Assembly: GCF_009903685.1 (NCBI RefSeq)
Contig: NZ_JAAABI010000001.1
Span: 1-64,000, forward strand
DNA from: Flagellimonas ochracea
GTDB lineage: Bacteria; Bacteroidota; Bacteroidia; Flavobacteriales; Flavobacteriaceae
Length of the DNA stretch: 64,000 bases
Direction: 5' to 3'
How positions within the stretch are numbered: position 1 is the stretch's first letter; every line of letters begins with the position of its first letter. The translations under genes were made by a program, and so were the position numbers. Below the pieces are notes generated by a model. It was given only the letters and a program-made list of their open reading frames with translations, searched no databases and had not been told where the DNA came from. Shown here piece by piece: positions 41,638 through 49,963 of this stretch.

Positions 41638-42753
41638 ATGAAGGAAGACTATTACGAAATATTGGGTGTTTCCAAAGGGGCGTCGGCAGCCGATATTAAA
41701 AAAGCTTACCGAAAAAAGGCCATTGAATTTCATCCAGATAAAAATCCTGGTGATGCCAAGGCCGAAGAAATGTTCAAAAAGGCAGCCGAAGCCTATGAGG
41801 TGCTGAGTGACCCAAACAAGCGCGCCAAATATGACCAGTATGGCCATGCAGCCTTCGAAGGTGGTGGATTTGGCGGTGGTGGCATGAACATGGATGACAT
41901 ATTCAGTCAGTTTGGGGATATTTTTGGTAGCGCTTTCGGAGGTGGATTCAGCGGATTTGGTGGATTTGGTGGTGGAGGTCAGCGTCGGGTTAAGGGAAGC
42001 AACCTACGCATACGGGTTAGGTTGACCCTCGATGAAGTGGCCAATGGTGTTGAAAAGAAGGTGAAGGTGAGAAGAAAGGTACAGGCCGATGGAGTGACCT
42101 ATAAAACCTGTTCCACTTGCAACGGAAGCGGACAAATGACCAAAATTACCAACACCATTCTGGGGCGTATGCAAACTTCCACGACCTGCAGCACATGTGG
42201 GGGAGCCGGACAAATCATTGATAATAGACCAGTTGGAGCAGATGCACAGGGCTTAACTGTTAAGGAAGAGACAGTTTCCATCAAAATTCCGCCCGGAGTG
42301 GAAGAAGGAATGCAGTTGAAAGTGTCCGGAAAAGGAAATGGGGCACCTGGCAATGGGGTTCCCGGTGACCTTTTGGTGGCCATTGAGACCGTTGAGCACG
42401 AAACCTTGAAAAGAGAAGGTGATAATTTGCATTATGATCTGTATATCAGCTTTTCAGAGGCAGTTTTAGGAAGTTCCAAAGAAATTGACGCAGTAGGGGG
42501 CAAAGTACGGATAAAGTTGGAACCTGGGATTCAATCAGGAAAGATATTGCGTTTACGTGGCAAGGGAATTGCAAGCATCAATGGATACGGAAGCGGTGAT
42601 TTGCTGGTACATGTGAATGTGTGGACACCCAAGGAGTTGAACAAGGAGCAGCGCGATTTTTTTGAACGCATGGCCAATGATGAAAACTTTGTTCCAAAGC
42701 CTGAAAAATCGGAAAAATCCTTTTTCGAGAAGGTAAAAGATATGTTCTCTTGA
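41638..42753 (+). CDS. dnaJ: Chaperone DnaJ with half a zinc finger
   Basis: The 371-aa co-chaperone stimulates DnaK. It has a J domain (1-70, with HPD in FHPDKNPGD), a Gly/Phe-rich linker (about 78-115) and C-terminal substrate domains. The zinc region contains only two CxxCxGxG motifs (CSTCNGSG near 159 and CSTCGGAG near 185) instead of four. By alignment of the segment between them with E. coli, these match motifs 2 and 3, the second zinc site; motifs 1 and 4 are missing. I believe this is usual in Flavobacteriaceae. Operon with grpE. Confidence 0.94.
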   Translation: MKEDYYEILGVSKGASAADIKKAYRKKAIEFHPDKNPGDAKAEEMFKKAAEAYEVLSDPNKRAKYDQYGHAAFEGGGFGGGGMNMDDIFSQFGDIFGSAFGGGFSGFGGFGGGGQRRVKGSNLRIRVRLTLDEVANGVEKKVKVRRKVQADGVTYKTCSTCNGSGQMTKITNTILGRMQTSTTCSTCGGAGQIIDNRPVGADAQGLTVKEETVSIKIPPGVEEGMQLKVSGKGNGAPGNGVPGDLLVAIETVEHETLKREGDNLHYDLYISFSEAVLGSSKEIDAVGGKVRIKLEPGIQSGKILRLRGKGIASINGYGSGDLLVHVNVWTPKELNKEQRDFFERMANDENFVPKPEKSEKSFFEKVKDMFS

Positions 42754-42785
42754 AGCTAAAAAGTTTTCTGTTTAAATAAAAAACG

Positions 42786-42793
42786 TATATTTG
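42786..42793 (+). promoter_or_regulatory. Orphan -7 box after dnaJ
   Basis: TATATTTG matches TAnnTTTG 33 bp after dnaJ, but no reading frame follows before the terminator at 42847. It could start a short RNA. Confidence 0.4.
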
Positions 42794-42846
42794 AAATTGA
42801 TGTTGGATATCCAATATCTAATTTTCTTTTTCATAGCAATTTTTTT

Positions 42847-42886
42847 CCCATCCTTGAATTTTTTTTGAGGGTGGGTTTTGTTTTTT
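42847..42886 (+). terminator. Terminator after dnaJ
   Basis: CCCATCC and GGGTGGG pair around a 15-nt loop and are followed by TTTTGTTTTTT. It ends dnaJ transcripts and any RNA started at the orphan -7 box. Confidence 0.65.
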
Positions 42887-42916
42887 AAAGTCAGAGGACT
42901 TTTTAGGGCAATTGCA

Positions 42917-42924
42917 TATCTTTG
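42917..42924 (+). promoter_or_regulatory. -7 box of the ABC exporter operon
   Basis: TATCTTTG matches TAnnTTTG, 14 bp before ATG 42939. Confidence 0.65.
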
Positions 42925-42938
42925 AAAAAATAGTTTGA

Positions 42939-43877
42939 ATGGACGACATCCTTGTTGCCGAGAACGTTTCCAAGACGTATGGGAACTATACTGCGCTAAG
43001 CAACATTTCACTAAAAATACCCAGAAATTGTATCTATGGGCTGTTAGGCCCCAACGGGGCCGGAAAGACCACGTTTATTCGCATCATCAATCAGATTACT
43101 TACCAAGATGAAGGAAGAATTTGGTTCAACGGCGAACCGTTGGCACCTAAGCATATTTCACTAATTGGATATTTGCCCGAGGAACGTGGTTTATATAAAA
43201 GTATGAAAGTGGGGGAGCAGGCACTTTACCTGGCCCAATTGAAGGGTCTTTCCAAACAGGAAGCAAAAAGAAGACTTAAATATTGGTTTGAACGCTTGGA
43301 TATTGGGGACTGGTGGAACAAAAAAATCCAAGAACTCTCCAAGGGAATGGCCCAAAAGATACAATTCATCGTAACGATATTACATCAACCGAAACTGCTC
43401 ATATTTGATGAACCCTTTAGCGGATTCGACCCCATCAATGCCAATATCATCAAAGATGAAATACTGCAACTGAAAGAGCAGGGCACGTCAATTATATTTT
43501 CCACACACCGAATGGAGTCCGTTGAAGAATTGTGCGAATACATTGCCTTAATCCATAAATCAGAAAAAATTTTGGATGGGAGGCTATCCGATATTAAGAA
43601 AGCCTACAAAAACAACATTTTCAATGTGGGATTGCAACTAAAAGAAGATGGTGATGCTCTATTGCATATGTTGAACGACAAATTCAGCATACTTTCATCC
43701 CATTACGATAAAACCGAAAAACAACTCGACTTCAGGGTACAGTTACCGTCCAGCCATACGGCGGAAGTGCTGGCAGAATTGTCCGATCACGCCAATATCA
43801 ATCATTTTGAGGAAACTATTCCCTCGGCCAACGACATATTTATTCAAACGGTAAAAGACAAGGATCATGACGGGTAA
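42939..43877 (+). CDS. ABC transporter ATP-binding protein (NatA-like)
   Basis: The 312-aa ATPase has Walker A GLLGPNGAGKTTF (about 33-45), a Q-loop, signature LSKGMAQKIQ (about 131-140), Walker B LLIFDEPFSGFDP (about 151-163) and the switch His in FSTHRMES. The C-terminal about 90 residues match the DUF4162 tail common in ABC-2-type exporters. It pairs with the permease overlapping by 11 bp. By family this is like NatAB, a Na+ or drug exporter; the substrate is not known. Confidence 0.93.
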   Translation: MDDILVAENVSKTYGNYTALSNISLKIPRNCIYGLLGPNGAGKTTFIRIINQITYQDEGRIWFNGEPLAPKHISLIGYLPEERGLYKSMKVGEQALYLAQLKGLSKQEAKRRLKYWFERLDIGDWWNKKIQELSKGMAQKIQFIVTILHQPKLLIFDEPFSGFDPINANIIKDEILQLKEQGTSIIFSTHRMESVEELCEYIALIHKSEKILDGRLSDIKKAYKNNIFNVGLQLKEDGDALLHMLNDKFSILSSHYDKTEKQLDFRVQLPSSHTAEVLAELSDHANINHFEETIPSANDIFIQTVKDKDHDG

Positions 43878-45210
43878 GTTGGCGTTGATTATCAAACGTG
43901 AGTATTTGGCCAAGGTGCGCAACAGGTCTTTTATTGTAATGACCATTTTGAGTCCTTTATTGATTGTTGGGATGATTGTATTGATTGCCTATCTCACCAA
44001 AATAAATGACAATGAAGCAAGGGTGGTTTCGGTCTTGAACGAGAGTGGTTTTTTCCAAGAACAGTTCCGACCTTCCCAAGGATTGTCCTACGTACATTTT
44101 GATGGTATTTCATTGGAACAGGCCCAGGATTCCACCAATGCTCTGGAATACTATGGGTTGCTGTATCTCCCGAAGGGAGGGACTTTGGAAGAAGTTGCAC
44201 AAGCCGCTTATTTGTACACCAAGGAAAATCCCAATACCAATGTCACCCAAACGTTGGAAGGGGTTTTTCAACAGCAGTTACGCCAAAACCGATTGGTACA
44301 GTTGGGTGTATCGCCCGAGCAGTTTTCGGAAGTTGAGAGACCTTTTGAAATCAATTTGGCCACATTCGATGGTGAAAAAAGTGTGAAGGGAATCAACGAA
44401 ATCAAAGCGTTTATCGGAGGAGCTTTTGGCTATGCCATTATGATGTTTATCATTATCTATGGAGGATTTGTTATGCGAAGCGTCATCGAGGAAAAGACCA
44501 GCAGGATTATTGAGGTCATCATCTCGTCGGTAAAACCATTTCAACTGATGTTGGGCAAAATTATAGGCACCTCACTGGCAGGAATCACTCAATTTATCAT
44601 ATGGATTTTTTCAGCATCCATATTGTTGCTTTTAGTCCTGTTGTTTTTGGATATTGATTTGGGCGCAGTCGCGGCACAAACATCCATGGCACCGGGGATG
44701 GGAAGCAATGTCTCGCAATTTTCCGGAACCATGAGCAAGGAGATGATTTTGTATACCCGCGAAATCATCAATATACCTTGGATACTATTAATAGGTTCTT
44801 TCTTGATTTATTTCATTTTGGGGTATTTGATCTATAGCTCCATTTATGCAGCCATTGGGGCGGCCGTTGATAATGAAACCGACACCCAACAATTCATTTT
44901 TCCTATAATTTTACCGTTGATGTTGGCTATTTATGTAGGTTTCTTTTCAGTGTTTAATAACCCTCACGGACCTATAGCTGTCGGATTTTCTTTATTTCCG
45001 CTTACCTCTCCCATAGTTATGTTGATGCGTTTGCCGGGCGGCATTGGTGAAGGCGGCGTACCTTTGTGGCAACTGTTGTTGTCTATTGCACTATTAGTTG
45101 TAACTTTTTGGGGTATAGTTTCGTTGGCGGCCAAAATTTACAGAGTGGGCATTTTAATGTACGGCAAAAGACCAACCTATAAAGAACTCTTTAAATGGTT
45201 AAGATATTGA
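43867..45210 (+). CDS. ABC-2 type permease (NatB-like)
   Basis: The 447-aa protein has one N-terminal span (about 20-42), a large extracytoplasmic domain (about 45-175) and five to six C-terminal spans (about 178-440), the layout of ABC-2 permeases of the NatB/YhaP type. VEEKTSRIIEVIISSVKPFQLMLGKI (about 200-225; outline) is the conserved coupling segment. It starts inside the ATPase gene, and mscS follows 7 bp later, so all three are probably one transcript. Confidence 0.92.
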   Translation: MTGKLALIIKREYLAKVRNRSFIVMTILSPLLIVGMIVLIAYLTKINDNEARVVSVLNESGFFQEQFRPSQGLSYVHFDGISLEQAQDSTNALEYYGLLYLPKGGTLEEVAQAAYLYTKENPNTNVTQTLEGVFQQQLRQNRLVQLGVSPEQFSEVERPFEINLATFDGEKSVKGINEIKAFIGGAFGYAIMMFIIIYGGFVMRSVIEEKTSRIIEVIISSVKPFQLMLGKIIGTSLAGITQFIIWIFSASILLLLVLLFLDIDLGAVAAQTSMAPGMGSNVSQFSGTMSKEMILYTREIINIPWILLIGSFLIYFILGYLIYSSIYAAIGAAVDNETDTQQFIFPIILPLMLAIYVGFFSVFNNPHGPIAVGFSLFPLTSPIVMLMRLPGGIGEGGVPLWQLLLSIALLVVTFWGIVSLAAKIYRVGILMYGKRPTYKELFKWLRY

Positions 45211-45217
45211 TCTAGAT

Positions 45218-46117
45218 ATGCAAAAAGAGGGAGATGAAATAAAAGAAATCATTAAAGAAGACATCTGGGGTTCCATAATGGAATTCTTGAATACCGGGTT
45301 TCACATTGGAGAGGGTGAAAAATCCATTCATTTGACGATTGGTTTGTTGCTTTTGTTGATTGTTTCCATAGTGGTCACCAAGTTCTTGCTTCAATGGTTG
45401 AGGTACTTGTTTACCCGAAAAATGGAGCCTGAGGACAAACAAAAGTTCACCAGTGTCTTTAAGTTCATCAATTATATGATTTATTTGGTGGTTGTCTTAG
45501 TCTCCTTGAGTGCTGCTGGAATAGACATCACTTTAATAATAACAGCATCCGCAGCTTTGTTCGTGGGGTTGGGATTGGCCCTGCAAGAGTTTTTCAAGGA
45601 TATTCTAGGAGGAATCTTCATTATATTGGACAAATCGCTGCAAGTAGGAGATGTCGTTGATGTGGATGGTAAAGTGGGCAAGGTTTTTCAGATAAAACTA
45701 CGCACCACAAGGGCCATTACCAGGGATGACAAGATTATCATCATCCCCAACCACAAATTCATCAGCGACATTATGTACAACTATACCCAAAACCACAAGA
45801 CCACTAGGGAAAAAGTGACCTTGGGGGTGGCCTATGGAAGTGATGTTGAGTTGGTGACACAGATACTGGAGCAAGTGGCCAAAGAGCAAAGGCAGGTATT
45901 AAAAACTCCAAAGCCCTTTGTGCTCTTTGACGATTTTGGTGACTCAGCTTTAGTTTTTTCGCTCAATTTTTATACCAACGACAGTTTTGGGGACCCCAAA
46001 ATAAAAAGTGAATTGCGATATAAAATAAATTCCAAATTCAAGGAGAATAACATCAAAATCCCGTTCCCGCAACGCGATGTCCATCTTTTTCAGCATCAAC
46101 AAATTCAAGAAAAATAA
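45218..46117 (+). CDS. Small-conductance mechanosensitive channel (MscS family)
   Basis: The 299-aa protein has an N-terminal soluble stretch, three hydrophobic spans (about 45-65, 88-108, 112-130) and the MscS core: GLGLALQEFFKDILGGIFIILDK (about 119-141; given in outline) forms the pore helix, then the beta domain with VGDVVDVDGKVGKV. It opens on membrane tension and releases solutes on osmotic downshock. It lies 7 bp after the permease. Its stop TAA overlaps the expected start of the next gene. Confidence 0.94.
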   Translation: MQKEGDEIKEIIKEDIWGSIMEFLNTGFHIGEGEKSIHLTIGLLLLLIVSIVVTKFLLQWLRYLFTRKMEPEDKQKFTSVFKFINYMIYLVVVLVSLSAAGIDITLIITASAALFVGLGLALQEFFKDILGGIFIILDKSLQVGDVVDVDGKVGKVFQIKLRTTRAITRDDKIIIIPNHKFISDIMYNYTQNHKTTREKVTLGVAYGSDVELVTQILEQVAKEQRQVLKTPKPFVLFDDFGDSALVFSLNFYTNDSFGDPKIKSELRYKINSKFKENNIKIPFPQRDVHLFQHQQIQEK

Positions 46118-47007
46118 AAAAAGCAACATATCATAAATCTCTGGGCTGGCTTTTTGTCTTCCTGTTTCTGTACCATTTTACAACATTGGCTCAGAGCACC
46201 GATATTTTCAGATTTGAGTATTTGAACATTCCAGAAAACGATACAGGAATCAAAACCCAGCGCTACAAAATACTTTTCAATCTCCCTATAAGGTTGAACC
46301 AAAAAAAAGATTATCTCGTTGCTGGAATGGAATACAACCGCTTGGATATTGGATATTCCCGGGATTTTCAATTTGATAAAAGCGAGCTTATTCGGTTTCA
46401 CGTGGCCGATTTAAATCTTGGTTTTATAACAAAATGGAACGAGAATTGGAATTTGGTCACAATTCTTACTCCGAGATTGGCTTCCAACTTTACAAGCGGC
46501 ACATTGACCGATGATTTTTTTCTCAATGCCACTGCTTCATTCTGGAAGGAAAGCCCAAATGCCGAAAAACCGTTTCGAATAGTACTTGGATTGTCTTTTA
46601 ACAGTACCACGGGACTCCCAATACCGTTGCCAATTGTAAGCTACTACAAGAGGTTCCATCCGAAATGGTCGTACACCTTGGGTATACCAAAGACCAACTT
46701 CAAATATCACATGGGTAAAAGGCATACATTAGAAATGGCATTATTCTTGGATGGATACTTTATAAATATCCAAGACAATATTAGTTTGCCCGATGGACAG
46801 TTGGCCTCGAAGATATCGCTTTCTGCCTTGCTGGCCACCGTAGGATATCAATATAACATATCTAAAAGAATGTCCTTTTTTGCCATGGCAGGACGCTCCA
46901 TTGAGCAAAGAGGAATATTGCGGAACGATGACCGGGCCAATGTTTTTTTGTTGAATGATGAGGCAAATTTTTATATTAGAACCGGTTTCAAAATAGGAAT
47001 ATTTTAA
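46114..47007 (+). CDS. DUF6268 outer-membrane beta-barrel protein with a damaged or unusual start codon
   Basis: In this frame the codons from 46117 on read KKATYHKSLGWLFVFLF..., a clear signal peptide ending near TTLAQ. The codon where the start should be is ATA (46114-46116). The first conventional start, TTG 46186, would remove the signal peptide from a protein whose body is an outer-membrane barrel of the DUF6268 type (strands with aromatic ends, GFITKWNENWNLVTILTP, about 273 aa from that TTG). ATAA here replaces the ATGA overlap seen elsewhere: one G-to-A change keeps the mscS stop but loses the ATG. It may start at AUA, or be impaired. Confidence 0.75.
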   Translation: MKKATYHKSLGWLFVFLFLYHFTTLAQSTDIFRFEYLNIPENDTGIKTQRYKILFNLPIRLNQKKDYLVAGMEYNRLDIGYSRDFQFDKSELIRFHVADLNLGFITKWNENWNLVTILTPRLASNFTSGTLTDDFFLNATASFWKESPNAEKPFRIVLGLSFNSTTGLPIPLPIVSYYKRFHPKWSYTLGIPKTNFKYHMGKRHTLEMALFLDGYFINIQDNISLPDGQLASKISLSALLATVGYQYNISKRMSFFAMAGRSIEQRGILRNDDRANVFLLNDEANFYIRTGFKIGIF

Positions 47008-47017
47008 ATAGCACAGT

Positions 47018-48181
47018 ATGTCTAAAATTTTGGTAATAGAGGATGAATCGGCCATCAGAAGGGTTTTGGTTAAGATTTTGACGGAAGAGAACGACAAGTA
47101 CCAGGTTCATGAAGCCGAAGATGGTCTAAAGGGAATGGAAGCTCTAAAAAAAGAAGATTTTGATTTGGTGCTGTGCGATATTAAAATGCCCAAAATGGAT
47201 GGGGTGGAAGTGTTGGAAGCGACAAAAAAAATAAAACCGGAGATTCCTTTCATTATGATTTCTGGTCATGGGGATTTGGACACTGCCGTAAATACCATGC
47301 GATTAGGCGCCTTTGATTACATTTCAAAACCACCAGATTTAAATCGATTATTGACCACGGTTCGCAATGCAGTTGACCGGAAAGAATTAGTAGTTGAGAA
47401 TAAAATACTGAAGAAAAAAGTCTCCAAAAATTATGAGATGATTGGCGAAAGTGCTGAAATCGAAAACATAAAGGAGATAATAGAAAAAGTGGCGCCCACC
47501 GATGCCCGTGTGCTCATTACTGGACCCAATGGTACTGGAAAAGAACTGGTTGCCCACTGGTTGCATCAAAAAAGCCCACGCTCCTCTGCTCCATTTATCG
47601 AAGTCAACTGTGCCGCAATTCCTTCGGAATTGATAGAGAGTGAGCTCTTCGGGCATGTAAAAGGGGCATTTACCTCTGCTGTAAAAGACAGGGCGGGCAA
47701 GTTCGAAGCTGCGAACAAGGGTACTATTTTCTTAGATGAAGTAGGGGACATGAGTCTTTCGGCCCAGGCCAAAGTACTACGGGCGCTTCAGGAAAATAAA
47801 ATTTCCCGTGTAGGAACGGATAAGGACATTAAAGTGGATGTTCGGGTATTGGCGGCGACAAACAAAAATCTCAAAAAAGAAATTGAAGAAGGTAATTTCA
47901 GGGAAGACCTTTACCACCGTTTGGCAGTTATTTTAATCCAGGTGCCCGCTTTAAACGATAGACGGGACGATATACCACTTCTCATTGATCATTTTGCCCA
48001 AAAAATAGCTTCAGAGCAAGGAAGTGCGCCTAAATCATTTTCAAAGAAAGCCCTTAAATTGTTACAGGGCTACGACTGGACCGGGAATGTACGGGAATTG
48101 CGCAACGTAGTGGAACGGCTTATCATTTTAGGTGGACAGGAAGTGTCGGAAGAGGATGTAAAGCTCTTTGCCAGCAAATAA
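47018..48181 (+). CDS. NtrC-family response regulator without a DNA-binding domain
   Basis: The 387-aa protein has a receiver domain (1-120; phospho-Asp in LVLCDIKMPKMDG, about residue 53) and a sigma-54 AAA+ domain (about 140-370) with Walker A GPNGTGKE, the sigma-54 contact loop GAFTSA and Walker B GTIFLDEVGDM. It ends right after the AAA+ domain at ...EVSEEDVKLFASK, so the Fis-type HTH present in NtrC (about 470 aa) is absent. It could activate from solution or through a partner. No sensor kinase is adjacent. It lies 10 bp after the DUF6268 gene. Confidence 0.9.
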   Translation: MSKILVIEDESAIRRVLVKILTEENDKYQVHEAEDGLKGMEALKKEDFDLVLCDIKMPKMDGVEVLEATKKIKPEIPFIMISGHGDLDTAVNTMRLGAFDYISKPPDLNRLLTTVRNAVDRKELVVENKILKKKVSKNYEMIGESAEIENIKEIIEKVAPTDARVLITGPNGTGKELVAHWLHQKSPRSSAPFIEVNCAAIPSELIESELFGHVKGAFTSAVKDRAGKFEAANKGTIFLDEVGDMSLSAQAKVLRALQENKISRVGTDKDIKVDVRVLAATNKNLKKEIEEGNFREDLYHRLAVILIQVPALNDRRDDIPLLIDHFAQKIASEQGSAPKSFSKKALKLLQGYDWTGNVRELRNVVERLIILGGQEVSEEDVKLFASK

Positions 48182-48901
48182 TTACTTCGATTCGCTGTTG
48201 CAATCGCCTAGGTCGGAAAGAGCATCTTTAGCAATTGTGCGAACCCTTTGATGGTATTGCTTCTTGGCTTCAGATAAGTTAGTATCTAAGAGAGTAACAC
48301 TGGCTTCATCATGGATTTTGGTGATAAATTCAACCGCTTCGTTACATTCAACATCAGTTACAACCTTTTCCAGAGACGATTCAAATCCCAACAAGCAGTT
48401 GTGCACCTTTTTTCTTAAGTTACCTTGTTGGGGCAACGGAAGGTCATTTGTATGTTGTAGGGCTTCCTTGGTGTTCATTACCAATATGTCCGTACCATAG
48501 ATGCTAGCATATTCTTGTTCAAAAACCTGAAGTATTTTCATGCCAATGAGTGTATTGTCCAAAGCGGCATGCAAGGATTTTTTTGAAATTTCAGCAGTAG
48601 GAGCCTTTGTGGCCAATTTCAGGTCAGATGCTGTTTTTTCCAAACTTACAATGGTTCCATCGCACCCACATTCCATAAAATTGGACCGTGTTTTCTCAAT
48701 ACTGCTCAAAGCCTTGTAAACAAAGTATTTTGACTTATCAAAACTATTGGCCAAAATTGCGGCTTCTATTTGTTCCTTAATATATTCTATGTTGGAAGTG
48801 GCATATTCACAGGCGTTCTTGTTGGTAAAGGAAGACATCAACCACAGGCTGATAACACCAATGATGAAAATGATAAGTAGGACAATTTTTCTAGTTTTCA
48901 T
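48182..48901 (-). CDS. Membrane-anchored or secreted protein of unknown function
   Basis: The 239-aa protein has one N-terminal hydrophobic segment (about 7-24) with basic residues before it, so it is anchored in or cleaved at the inner membrane. The rest is helical, with Cys residues at conserved-looking places (NACEYATSNIEYIKEQ, MECGCDG, VHNCLLG, DVECNEA, LGDCNS) that could form disulfides. I do not know the family. Its stop is directly adjacent to the end of the convergent response-regulator gene. Confidence 0.75.
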   Translation of the reverse strand: MKTRKIVLLIIFIIGVISLWLMSSFTNKNACEYATSNIEYIKEQIEAAILANSFDKSKYFVYKALSSIEKTRSNFMECGCDGTIVSLEKTASDLKLATKAPTAEISKKSLHAALDNTLIGMKILQVFEQEYASIYGTDILVMNTKEALQHTNDLPLPQQGNLRKKVHNCLLGFESSLEKVVTDVECNEAVEFITKIHDEASVTLLDTNLSEAKKQYHQRVRTIAKDALSDLGDCNSESK

Positions 48902-48983
48902 TACGCTCGATTTGGGACTTCGCGTCTATGATGGGCCTAAATTAGGTTAAGAATCATCTTACAAAATAAAAAAATCGATAAAA

Positions 48984-49009
48984 GTGCCATCTATCACTTT
49001 CAATGGCAC
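48984..49009. other. Hairpin in the PPK2 leader region
   Basis: GTGCCAT and ATGGCAC pair perfectly around a 12-nt loop, 69 bp before the PPK2 ATG and without a T-run. A regulatory structure or protein-binding site is possible. Confidence 0.35.
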
Positions 49010-49078
49010 ATAGTGTCGACAAAATGCATTTTTTTTGGATGATTGAAGGAATGGTCAAAAAAAGCTATCTTCAATCCT

Positions 49079-49963
49079 ATGGAAAAAATAGAAATTGATG
49101 CCTACAGGGCCCAAAACGGGGTAAAACTTTCAGAAAAAAGCACTTTTGAGGATTTTGGAAAATCGGACGGTGAACTTAGAAAGGATCTAAGAAAAATAAG
49201 AAAGGAACTGGGTGATTTTCAAGACACCTTGTATGCCCATGGCAAATACGGTGTCTTGGTCTGCTTGCAAGGTATGGACACCTCTGGCAAGGATAGCTTG
49301 ATTAGGGAAGTCTTTAAAGATTTCAATGCGAGGGGTGTAGTGGTTCACAGTTTCAAGGTGCCAACCCCTAGGGAGTTGAAGCATGATTATTTATGGCGAC
49401 ATTACGTTGTATTGCCAGAGCGGGGCAAATTCTCCGTTTTCAATAGAACGCATTACGAAAATGTACTGGTGACCCGTGTGCATCCTGAGTATATTTTGGG
49501 TGAAAACATTCCGGGCATCGAATCAGTTTCTGATATTGATGACAATTTTTGGGAAAAACGGTATGAACAAATCAACAATTTTGAAAAACACATTGCCGAG
49601 AACGGCACTCTTATTTTTAAGTTTTACCTGCATTTGTCGAAAGAAGAGCAACGGCAGCGATTACTCCGAAGAATTAGATTGAAGCGAAAAAATTGGAAGT
49701 TTTCACCAGACGACCTTAAAGAACGGCAATTGTGGGACAAATATCAGACCTACTATGAAGAAACGCTCAGTAAAACTTCCAAGGATCATGCACCTTGGTA
49801 TGTGATACCTGCGGATAACAAAAAGGCGGCAAGGGTACTAGTGGCGTCCATATTGTTGGAATCGTTAAAAATGTATAAAGATGTTGAGGAACCCGAGTTG
49901 GATGATGAAATAAAAGCTAACTTGGAAAAGTTTAAAAAGCAATTGGAAAAATCGGCAGAATGA
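49079..49963 (+). CDS. Polyphosphate kinase 2 family protein
   Basis: PPK2 enzymes move phosphate between polyphosphate and nucleotides, in most cases making ATP or GTP from polyP. The 294-aa protein (from ATG 49079; the TTG at 49043 lacks support) has Walker A GMDTSGKDS (65-73), the lid and PPK2 box with RHYVVLPERGKFSVFNRTHYE (about 105-125; outline), then EKHIAENGTLIFKFYLHLS and a basic lid RLLRRIRLKRKNWKFS. The short single-domain form fits the PPK2 polyP:AMP/ADP phosphotransferase groups. It overlaps the M28 peptidase start by 4 bp (ATGA). Confidence 0.92.
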   Translation: MEKIEIDAYRAQNGVKLSEKSTFEDFGKSDGELRKDLRKIRKELGDFQDTLYAHGKYGVLVCLQGMDTSGKDSLIREVFKDFNARGVVVHSFKVPTPRELKHDYLWRHYVVLPERGKFSVFNRTHYENVLVTRVHPEYILGENIPGIESVSDIDDNFWEKRYEQINNFEKHIAENGTLIFKFYLHLSKEEQRQRLLRRIRLKRKNWKFSPDDLKERQLWDKYQTYYEETLSKTSKDHAPWYVIPADNKKAARVLVASILLESLKMYKDVEEPELDDEIKANLEKFKKQLEKSAE

